Shown one piece after another: positions 1 through 5,471 of a stretch of DNA of 9,206 nucleotides (within the stretch, counting starts at the first letter, position 1; every line of letters begins with the position of its first letter). The stretch is from Deltaproteobacteria bacterium. GTDB taxonomy: Bacteria; Bdellovibrionota; UBA1018; UBA923. The position numbers and the translations under genes are program-made. The stretch is taken from positions 1-9,206 of the forward strand of contig JACQAW010000215.1 in assembly GCA_016194725.1 (NCBI GenBank), in the 5' to 3' direction. The notes under the pieces were generated by a model that saw only the letters and a program-made list of their open reading frames with translations, made no database searches and was not told where the DNA came from.

Positions 1-216
1 CACGTGCAGCGCGGTGGCAGCCCCTCGGCCATGGACCGCTACATGGCGTCGCTGATGGGCGCCGAGGCGGTGCACGCCGTCATCGAAGGAAAATTCGACG
101 TGGCCATCGGCCAGGTCGAAGGCCGTATTGCGCGCATTCCGCTCAAGAACATCATTGGCCGTCACAAAAAACCCGAGCGCGAGATGCTGCGGCTGGCTGA
201 AATTCTAGCCTCCTAG
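1..216 (+). CDS. pfkA: 6-phosphofructokinase, C-terminal fragment (5' end outside window)
   Basis: This is the last 71 residues of an ATP-dependent 6-phosphofructokinase, the glycolytic enzyme that converts fructose 6-phosphate to fructose 1,6-bisphosphate in the cytoplasm. The frame is open from base 1 and begins HVQRGGSPSAMDRYMAS. This matches the family's conserved QRGGSP-x-x-x-DR block, which contributes to the sugar-phosphate site. After it comes the usual helix (LMGAEAVHAVIEGKF) and a terminal strand ending in a short charged tail, with the stop TAG at 214-216. The active-site aspartates and the ATP-binding glycine motifs lie upstream and cannot be seen. An internal ATG exists but is not the real start. 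The next gene converges after 15 bp. The family call is firm. ATP versus pyrophosphate as phosphate donor cannot be settled from this fragment. Confidence 0.9.
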   Translation, partial: HVQRGGSPSAMDRYMASLMGAEAVHAVIEGKFDVAIGQVEGRIARIPLKNIIGRHKKPEREMLRLAEILAS

Positions 217-231
217 GAAGTACGCTCGGGC

Positions 232-588
232 TTACGTCGAACGGACGGCGTAGATTTTTCCGATGATGCGCCACTGTCCCTCGATCTGCAGCAGCGAAAG
301 ATAATCGGTGAATTCGAACGTCGGAAAGGTGAGAATCGTTTTCACCGCTGCGGCCGTGCCTGCAACGTCCATGGAAGCGATTTCAAGCTTGCCTTGCCGA
401 ATGTCGCCCTTGGCCCGGCGCTGCCGCAAGCTATCAAGCCACTCGGCCAGCTCGGTTTTTTCCAGCTTGGTGTCTTCGGTGGCATACAGCCGGGCTTGGG
501 GGTGAAAAGCCCTGGCAATCTGCTCGCTATCGGCGCTCAGGTAGCCTTGAAAGTAGGCTTGAATCACGCTTTGAATTTCGGTGGTCAT
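232..588 (-). CDS. Small NTF2-like / putative lumazine-binding family protein
   Basis: This encodes a 118-aa soluble protein of the NTF2/SnoaL-like fold, closest by eye to the 'putative lumazine-binding' group. Visible hallmarks are an N-terminal helix with YFQGYLSADSEQIARAFHPQARLY (residues 12-35), a middle strand with AGTAAAVKTILTF (76-88), and the closing strands FTDYLSLLQIEGQWRIIGKIYA (93-114). The Y-x-x-G-x-x-x-x-D, FHP and FTDYL...W-x-I-x-x-K pattern is typical of the group. The start is placed at the ATG at 586-588 because an AAGGAG Shine-Dalgarno lies seven bases upstream of it. The frame stays open upstream to 717, but those 43 residues lack family character. There is no signal peptide. 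Family members include small enzymes and ligand-binding proteins, so no reaction can be assigned. It converges on pfkA and diverges from the PAP2 gene. Confidence 0.8.
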   Translation of the reverse strand: MTTEIQSVIQAYFQGYLSADSEQIARAFHPQARLYATEDTKLEKTELAEWLDSLRQRRAKGDIRQGKLEIASMDVAGTAAAVKTILTFPTFEFTDYLSLLQIEGQWRIIGKIYAVRST

Positions 589-789
589 GGCAATCTCCTT
601 GGCAATGATTGCTACGCCAAAGCGCCGCGCGACAAAAGTATCGAAATCGAATTGATCCGTGAGCAAATGGAAACAAACAAGGAAAACACGGGCCTCAAGG
701 GAAGGCTTTGACAGCATTTGGTTAGCTTTGGCGCCTAACCTGATCCTGACTGTTCCGGCCCGGGCTCATTCCGATATCATGAGTACAAG
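589..789. promoter_or_regulatory. Divergent intergenic region with a TTGACA box and an inverted repeat
   Basis: This 201-bp spacer lies between the leftward NTF2-like gene and the rightward PAP2 gene, so it should hold promoters for both. A perfect TTGACA hexamer sits at 708-713 on the plus strand, but no good TATAAT partner follows at 16-18 bp. The spacing window instead holds a 6-bp perfect inverted repeat, GGTTAG at 720-725 and CTAACC at 735-740, with a 9-base loop. This could be an operator or chance. On the minus strand only weak -10-like GATACT matches are seen. The assignment is inferred from position. Confidence 0.3.
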
Positions 790-1302
790 ATGAGCGCACT
801 TGCCAGAACATTCGATAGCGTCTCCCGGTTCGAACGGCTAAGCCTGCGCTGGATCGCGCAGCGACGCCACCCCCTGCTCGACCTCGTCATGCGCGGATTT
901 ACAAGGGCAGGCAACTGGCAGACCTGGACTGCGCTAATCATTACCGCTTTGATCGCCGGCGATCTGCTTCGCGCCATTGCGCTGCACATAACGCCGCGCC
1001 TGCTGCTGACTCTCGGCGTGGCTTTTGTCATCAAGAGCATCTTAAAGCGGCCCCGGCCATCTCGGGCGATGGTTGATTTCTCTTCACTGCTAACCGACCC
1101 GGACCCCTATTCGTTTCCCTCGTCGCACTCGGCCTGCGCCTGGGTCGTGTGCATCAGTCTAGCCTCGCTTCTGGGTGGCTGGCCGCTCTGGATCGCTTAC
1201 GCCTGCGCCATAAGTTATTCCCGAATCCACCTCGGCGCACATTACCCGCTCGATGTGCTGATCGGATGTTTATGGTCAGGACACGCAGCTGTATTTTCCT
1301 AA
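790..1302 (+). CDS. PAP2-family membrane phosphatase
   Basis: This encodes a 170-aa integral membrane phosphatase of the PAP2 (type 2 phosphatidic acid phosphatase) superfamily. Members hydrolyse lipid phosphates such as undecaprenyl pyrophosphate, phosphatidylglycerol phosphate or lipid A phosphates at the membrane surface. All three signature motifs are present: K-x6-RP (K82 to R89-P90), PSSHS (110-114, with catalytic-type H113), and SR-x5-H-x3-D (S144-R145, nucleophile-type H151, D155). Hydrophobic segments around 45-57, 70-85, 116-128, 131-143 and 154-169 fit a multi-pass topology. Only 15 residues follow D155, so the last helix is short for the family. The ATG at 790 has no strong ribosome-binding site. 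A five-codon frame (ATG at 779, stop 791-793) overlaps the start as ATGA and might act as a leader. Substrate is not predictable from sequence alone. Confidence 0.87.
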   Translation: MSALARTFDSVSRFERLSLRWIAQRRHPLLDLVMRGFTRAGNWQTWTALIITALIAGDLLRAIALHITPRLLLTLGVAFVIKSILKRPRPSRAMVDFSSLLTDPDPYSFPSSHSACAWVVCISLASLLGGWPLWIAYACAISYSRIHLGAHYPLDVLIGCLWSGHAAVFS

Positions 1303-1349
1303 TCCAATCCTTACCTGAACGGCCTGCGGCGGCTGCTACATTCAACGGC

Positions 1350-1463
1350 ATGATGAGAGAAAGCGCACAGCTGTTTTCTTCAACGCTCCTTTCTTACTGC
1401 GCACTGTATTTAGCCATCATCGTAATCAAGATCGTCGTATTCGATTTTCTGGGAGACCTATGA
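1350..1463 (+). CDS. Possible micro-ORF, 37 aa, one membrane segment
   Basis: This short frame starts with two adjacent ATG codons (1350, 1353) and ends at TGA 1461-1463. The product has a polar start (MMRESAQ) followed by about 24 mostly hydrophobic residues (LFSSTLLSYCALYLAIIVIKIVV) and the tail FDFLGDL. That is what a single-pass small membrane peptide looks like. Its stop overlaps the start of the next short frame in an ATGA. Against it, no clear Shine-Dalgarno precedes the ATG, and AT-richer spacer DNA readily yields hydrophobic chance frames. It lies between the PAP2 and porin genes. The function is unknown. Confidence 0.25.
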   Translation: MMRESAQLFSSTLLSYCALYLAIIVIKIVVFDFLGDL

Positions 1464-1555
1464 AATCAGGAAAACAAAGAAATACCTCCCATGTTCTGAA
1501 TCAGACCGGCAATGCTAACCGGAACCTGACAAACAAAACGATCCTCGTGCGCTAG
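1460..1555 (+). CDS. Possible micro-ORF, 31 aa, basic and Asn/Thr-rich
   Basis: This short frame begins at ATG 1460, four bases after a GGGAG Shine-Dalgarno-like stretch (1451-1455), and ends at TAG 1553-1555. It overlaps the preceding hydrophobic micro-ORF by ATGA, the arrangement used for translational coupling. The peptide is basic, rich in Asn and Thr, and has no hydrophobic segment or recognisable motif. It ends 23 bp before the porin ATG, so it could be an upstream leader frame for the porin mRNA or chance. No homology can be claimed. Confidence 0.25.
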   Translation: MKSGKQRNTSHVLNQTGNANRNLTNKTILVR

Positions 1556-1578
1556 TTCTGCAGGCCACAGGAGGATTC

Positions 1579-2943
1579 ATGAACAGGAAATTATCAATCG
1601 CGGGTTGCGCCGTGGCGCTCTTCAGCGCAAGTCTCTCAGGTTTCGCGGCCTCGGAAGCCGTCACCATTCAAGCCCCTACCAATACGTCAACGGTTTCTGC
1701 CAGCCCGGTTATCGAGGATTATACGTCTTACAAGTTTGGCGACGTTGCCAACGTCAAATTCAATGCGCTTTTGCAAGGTTGGTCGGTAGCCAATCAGAAC
1801 ACCACGCCAAAAGTCGCCAACGAAAACTGGCGTCTGCGCAGAACCGAGCTCAAGCTCAGCGGCAGCGCACTGAACGCTCCGAAATATTTCATCATGGTTG
1901 ATCCGGCCAAGCTCGTGCTAACCCAGAGCAGCAAGACTTACACGACCACCCAAATGGTCCAGGATTTCGGCTTGAGCTACATTCTGGTTCCCGGCCTGGA
2001 ACTTACGGCAGGCCAGTTCAAGATTCCCACCACGGCTGAAGGCCTGGATTCTTCTGCCGAGCTGCCGCTTCCCGAACGGTCCCTGGTTGGTCGCCAGTTC
2101 GGCGACAAGCGCGAAATGGGCGTGAAGGTTGGTTACAAGGCTGGTATCTTCAGCGTCGTTTCAATGGTGTCGAGCGGCCGCAACGTCCACACGAATGGCA
2201 CGGGCATGTTTCACGACCTCGACAGCCGCGTTGAAGTATCGCCCGTTAAGGACCTGTCTTTCGGCACGTTTTTAGTGGCCGGCAGTGACTTCGATTATTC
2301 GAAAAAAGGCCGCTGGGGCCTGAACGGCCGATACCGCGTGGGCAACGCCGTTGCCCGCGTGGAATATTCGGCCGGAAAAGACGGCGGCGTTCAAAGCCAT
2401 GGCGTGACCGCCGAAGCCGGTTACTGGCTTACCGAAGATCTGCAGACCATCGCGCGCTATGATACGTTCAGCCCCAACCAGGCTTTCGTTGGACAGGGTC
2501 AGGCCGAATCACTGGGCGTGAACTACCTTTTGAAAACTTACCGCTCGAAGCTGCAAATGGCAGCCAGCGCGCTTCAGAACATGTCGGCCGTCAATGGCTC
2601 GCCGGCCATTGCCAAGGGCGCGAACAACCAGGAGCTGACCCTCGTTTTGCAAACCGCGCCACCGCTCAGCTGGTCTGGCGCGCCAAAGGGCACCCATGAT
2701 TTCGCGATCATCTGTCAATTGCGGCATGCCAGCTGCAACCCTGTGGCGGCATGGAATGGATTTCTTCCCTCCTCAATGCGTTGTGCCCGTTCTGCGGCGA
2801 AAGCCTGGGTGGCACCAACCGGGCCTGCGAAAGCTGCGCACACCGCCTGCGTCTGCTTGAAACCCTGCCCAGTGTCGATACCAGCGTCGAAAAGCTGCCC
2901 GTACGCGCGGCTCTGTACTATGAAGATTGGATTCAAGGGCTGA
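1579..2943 (+). CDS. Outer-membrane porin, phosphate-selective O/P type, with an anomalous C-terminus
   Basis: The first ~360 residues look like a complete outer-membrane beta-barrel of the phosphate-selective porin (OprO/OprP-like) group, which forms anion or solute channels. A Sec signal peptide covers about residues 1-24, with a basic start (MNRK), a hydrophobic core and an FAA cleavage region. Family-like blocks follow: NWRLRRTELKLSGSA (83-97), VPGLELTAGQFKIP (137-150) and LPERSLVGRQFGDKREMGV (164-182). Alternating strands continue to NNQELTLVLQTA, ending at residue 360 (base 2658). A strong AGGAGG five bases upstream fixes the start. A barrel should stop about here on an aromatic residue. 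Instead the frame runs 94 more residues, which are Ala/Pro-rich, contain eight cysteines and overlap comF out of frame. A one-base slip at about 2658 would give a stop at 2697-2699. The real end is therefore probably near 2660-2700. The substrate is not determined. Confidence 0.75.
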   Translation: MNRKLSIAGCAVALFSASLSGFAASEAVTIQAPTNTSTVSASPVIEDYTSYKFGDVANVKFNALLQGWSVANQNTTPKVANENWRLRRTELKLSGSALNAPKYFIMVDPAKLVLTQSSKTYTTTQMVQDFGLSYILVPGLELTAGQFKIPTTAEGLDSSAELPLPERSLVGRQFGDKREMGVKVGYKAGIFSVVSMVSSGRNVHTNGTGMFHDLDSRVEVSPVKDLSFGTFLVAGSDFDYSKKGRWGLNGRYRVGNAVARVEYSAGKDGGVQSHGVTAEAGYWLTEDLQTIARYDTFSPNQAFVGQGQAESLGVNYLLKTYRSKLQMAASALQNMSAVNGSPAIAKGANNQELTLVLQTAPPLSWSGAPKGTHDFAIICQLRHASCNPVAAWNGFLPSSMRCARSAAKAWVAPTGPAKAAHTACVCLKPCPVSIPASKSCPYARLCTMKIGFKG

Positions 2944-3401
2944 TTCTAAGGCAAAAGCGCCGCCCCACCAAGCCGGTGGTCCGTTGGCTGGCGCAGCTGT
3001 TATGGTCCAAAACTCCCGGCCCCTGGCGCAGCCTGCCGCTGGTGTGGCTGCCCGGCAAGCCTTTTGCGGAATCGCATCTGGTCGAAGCCCTCGCTCTCGA
3101 GCTTTCCCGATTGGGCCAGCCCCTTGCGCGACGCCAGTATTTGAAGCGAGGCCTGTTTCCGGCAAAGCCGCAAAAAAGCCTCTCAAACGAGCAGCGACGT
3201 ACCCGCGACATGCGCGAAGTTTACCAGGTCACGCGCCAGCTGGTACGGCCAGATCAAGTTGTGATTTTATTGGATGACGTCGTGACGACGGGATCGACGG
3301 TGCTGGGCTGTAAAGAGCTTCTGGCCGAGCGCCTCGGAATCGAGGTCCGAGGCGCCCTGGCCATTGCTTATACTCAGCGAATAATGGCTTCGATGGTCTG
3401 A
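2751..3401 (+). CDS. comF: ComF family phosphoribosyltransferase-like protein
   Basis: This encodes a 216-aa ComF/GntX family protein. In naturally competent bacteria ComF helps take single-stranded DNA into the recombination pathway in the cytoplasm; elsewhere its role is less clear. Two hallmarks are visible. One is an N-terminal four-cysteine zinc-finger module (C12-P-F-C15 and C26-x-x-C29). The other is a C-terminal type I phosphoribosyltransferase PRPP loop, VILLDDVVTTGST (171-183), with adjacent acidic residues D175-D176. Between them lie YYEDW-x-x-x-I-x-x-x-K (57-69) and the conserved LS-x-x-x-RR region (144-151). The ATG at 2751 is the only usable start, because a stop lies in frame at 2697. 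The ribosome-binding site is weak (GGCGG), which could mean coupling to the upstream porin. The 5' part overlaps the porin frame and the 3' end overlaps the protease by 28 bp. Confidence 0.88.
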   Translation: MEWISSLLNALCPFCGESLGGTNRACESCAHRLRLLETLPSVDTSVEKLPVRAALYYEDWIQGLILRQKRRPTKPVVRWLAQLLWSKTPGPWRSLPLVWLPGKPFAESHLVEALALELSRLGQPLARRQYLKRGLFPAKPQKSLSNEQRRTRDMREVYQVTRQLVRPDQVVILLDDVVTTGSTVLGCKELLAERLGIEVRGALAIAYTQRIMASMV

Positions 3402-4342
3402 GCCACGTCGGGATCGGCAAACGTGCCCTTGGACAAAAGGTCAGCCAAGACGTCCTTCATCTTGGCGGCCGGCACCGCGTAAGACAGCCAGCTCCAGATG
3501 TCGGCATGTTGCGTCTTCAAGATCTCGTCCAGATAGCTTGAGCTGCGAATGCGCTCGGGCTTCTGGGTAGCCGTGGTCCAGATGATGCCCACGACATCGC
3601 CCGTAACGCGGTCAACGATCGCCGAGCCGGAGTCGCCGTGCGAAACATCGCAGCCGGTCGAAAAGGACCAGGCCTTGTAATCAGCCGGGTTGATGCCGTC
3701 CGGATCTGCGATAAAGCGCGAGTCGTTCTTTTCAGAAAACACTTTGCAGTCGGTGTCTTCGTTGGCCATCAAGGTGCGGCCCGAGTTGCGGAACACTCCG
3801 AAGCCGATCGTAAGCAGTTCCTCGCCGGGGTAGAGGCTGGACTGAAAATTGAAGTTACGGCCAACTTTGCCAAGCAAGGCTTCGTCTTCGCCGGCAGGCA
3901 CCGTAATCGAGAAAAATGCGAGATCGATGGCGGTCCAGTCGCCGTAGAATTTTTCGCAGTGGTAGCTCTTGCCCAGAAGCGGGAAAATCGCGCTGCGCGT
4001 GTTGCAGATGCCGGCATTCGGCATGACGTGGTGGTTGGTGGCCATCATGTGGTGGCCATTGATCTTACCCAGGTAGAACGCCGTAGCGCCGCCGTAGCGG
4101 GCCGTGGCCAGAGCCGCGCGCGAAAAAGCTTCGGTGCGTCCGCGCAACGAATCGCGCGTCACCGGTTTTTTGCCCCACTCGTTTCCGATCTGATAGTCGG
4201 TGTAATCGGCCAGACCGGTTGCAACCAGGTCCTGAACCCACTCCTCGGTAGCCCTTGCTGAATCCTGAGGGTAGCCGTCATTAAAAATGGCGAAGGCATT
4301 GGACGAGAAAAGCGCGAGAACCAAAACAAGTGACAGTTTCAT
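3374..4342 (-). CDS. Secreted trypsin-like serine protease
   Basis: This encodes a 322-aa exported protease of the chymotrypsin/trypsin fold (S1/S1-like clan). A signal peptide is evident at the start, MKLSLVLVLALFSSNAFA, with cleavage expected after residue 18. The catalytic triad can be read: His105 in MATNHHVM, Asp140 in DWTAIDLAFF, and Ser238 in GCDVSHGDSGSAIVD, the typical GDSGS nucleophile loop. Cysteines at about 113, 129, 199 and 231 could form two disulfides, which suits a periplasmic or secreted location. About 60 C-terminal residues after the fold (from WSWLSY) form a helical tail of unknown role. The start at 4342 is chosen because an AGGGGA ribosome-binding site sits six bases upstream and the signal peptide begins there. 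An in-frame ATG at 4390 would bury the signal. It diverges from the ABC operon and converges on comF with overlap. Target proteins are unknown. Confidence 0.85.
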   Translation of the reverse strand: MKLSLVLVLALFSSNAFAIFNDGYPQDSARATEEWVQDLVATGLADYTDYQIGNEWGKKPVTRDSLRGRTEAFSRAALATARYGGATAFYLGKINGHHMMATNHHVMPNAGICNTRSAIFPLLGKSYHCEKFYGDWTAIDLAFFSITVPAGEDEALLGKVGRNFNFQSSLYPGEELLTIGFGVFRNSGRTLMANEDTDCKVFSEKNDSRFIADPDGINPADYKAWSFSTGCDVSHGDSGSAIVDRVTGDVVGIIWTTATQKPERIRSSSYLDEILKTQHADIWSWLSYAVPAAKMKDVLADLLSKGTFADPDVAQTIEAIIR

Positions 4343-4460
4343 GGAAAGATCCCCTTTTAATTTGAAGAACCTGGGTAACGCGCCAGTCACACATTTTCAT
4401 CTCGCGCCGCGTTAAAATTTCGTTTCCCAGACTGGTCGGCTTGAGGTAAAACGCAAGGAT
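4343..4460. promoter_or_regulatory. Divergent spacer between the protease and the ABC operon
   Basis: This 118-bp region must carry the start signals for both the leftward protease gene and the rightward importer operon. On the plus strand a -10-like TAAAAT lies at 4413-4418, 43 bp before the binding-protein ATG, but no convincing -35 is spaced correctly. A small interrupted palindrome, CCAG-A-CTGG, sits at 4427-4435 just downstream, where a repressor could act. No Fur-box-like AT-rich 19-mer was recognised. The evidence is positional and weak. Confidence 0.3.
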
Positions 4461-5465
4461 ATGAAAACTTTATTCGCGGCTGCCCTTGTTTCCATCGCTG
4501 CACTGATGCTGGTGGAGGGTTGCACCAAAAAGTCAGGCCAAACGCTCTGGATTTACACCTCGATCTATCCACATGTGGTTGAAGACCTGACCGCCAAGGT
4601 AGCCGCGAAATTTCCGGGCGTCGACATCAAGTGGTACCAGGGCGGTAGCGAGAACGTGGCGGCCAAAGTGAACAGCGAGCTGCTGTCGGGCAAAACACAG
4701 GCCGATCTGATCATCTCGAGCGACCTGTTCTGGTACGAGGACCTGCGCGCGAAAAACCAGTTTCTGGCCTACGACTCGCCCGCGGCGGCCAAGGTGCCCG
4801 CGCAGTTCAAGGACCCCGGGCATTTCTGGTCGGCCTCGCGCGTGCCGGTCATGGTGGTGGCCTATAACAGCGACGTTTACACGGCCTCTGATGCGCCGAA
4901 AGGTTTTGCCGATCTGGCGCTGCCCAAGTTCAAGGACAAGGTGGCCATGCCCAGCCCGCTCGAAAGCGGCACGACGTTCACGGCGGTGGCCCTGATTCAG
5001 CGCAAGCTGGGCTGGGATTATTTTTCCAAGCTGCGCGCCAACGGCGTGATTTCGGCTGGCGGCAACAGCGCGGTCATGGCGCGCATCGAATCCAAAGAGC
5101 GCCCCGTGGGCATGGTGCTGCTTGAAAACATCCTGACGGCGCGCAAACGCAACCCAAAAATCGTGGCAGTCTATCCGAATGAAGGCGCAGTAACCATTCC
5201 CAGCCCGATTGCCATAACCGCCAACACCGCGCAGCCCGAGCTGGCCAAACAGGTTTACGATTATTTTTTCTCGAAAGAGGCGCAAGAGGCCCTGACCAAA
5301 GGCGATATGTATTCGATCTTCACCGACATCGCCCCGCCCGCGGGGGCCGAGCCTTGGATGAAAGTCCTGGCCGCCTCGATGCCGTGGAACCTAAATGTCA
5401 TTCAAGAAGTGCGCGCCCAACGCGAGCCCATCAAACAGCAGTTTTCCAAGCTGATGCTCGAGTAA
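4461..5465 (+). CDS. ABC importer substrate-binding lipoprotein, ferric-iron/phosphonate type
   Basis: This encodes a 334-aa extracytoplasmic solute-binding protein of the AfuA/FbpA-like group. The N-terminus is a lipoprotein signal: MKTLFAAALVSIAALM followed by the lipobox LVEGC, with Cys21 as the expected lipidated residue. Glu at the -2 position is atypical. Family features include LWIYTSIYP (29-37), QADLIISSDLFWYEDL (80-95), MVVAYNSDVY (131-140), LESGTTFTAVALIQ (167-180) and the hallmark VYPNEGAVTIPSPIAIT (237-253). The paired tyrosines that bind iron in classical FbpA were not seen, so iron is uncertain; phosphonate, sugar phosphate or another anion is possible. The start is the only ATG compatible with the signal peptide. 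AAGGA lies one base before it, which is unusually close. It is first in a three-gene operon, with the permease 6 bp downstream. Confidence 0.85.
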   Translation: MKTLFAAALVSIAALMLVEGCTKKSGQTLWIYTSIYPHVVEDLTAKVAAKFPGVDIKWYQGGSENVAAKVNSELLSGKTQADLIISSDLFWYEDLRAKNQFLAYDSPAAAKVPAQFKDPGHFWSASRVPVMVVAYNSDVYTASDAPKGFADLALPKFKDKVAMPSPLESGTTFTAVALIQRKLGWDYFSKLRANGVISAGGNSAVMARIESKERPVGMVLLENILTARKRNPKIVAVYPNEGAVTIPSPIAITANTAQPELAKQVYDYFFSKEAQEALTKGDMYSIFTDIAPPAGAEPWMKVLAASMPWNLNVIQEVRAQREPIKQQFSKLMLE

Positions 5466-5471
5466 CCTTTC

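Noticed and set aside
589..717. Extended N-terminus of the NTF2-like protein (start at 717, 161 aa).
   Set aside because: The extra 43 residues do not resemble the family, while the ATG at 588 has a well-placed AAGGAG site and begins the recognisable fold.
1492..1530. CCGG...CCGG repeat upstream of the porin as an operator or riboswitch.
   Set aside because: The arms are four bases with imperfect flanks, which is no more than expected by chance.
2697..2713. ATGAT...ATCAT hairpin before comF as a terminator for the porin.
   Set aside because: The stem is only five weak pairs and no T-run follows.
4343..4390. Protease start at 4390.
   Set aside because: It would place 16 residues before a clean signal peptide. 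The ATG at 4342 has its own ribosome-binding site.
4533..5285. 250-aa minus-strand open frame opposite the binding-protein gene.
   Set aside because: It is His/Arg/Gly-rich antisense shadow with no domain. The plus-strand frame encodes an unmistakable binding protein.
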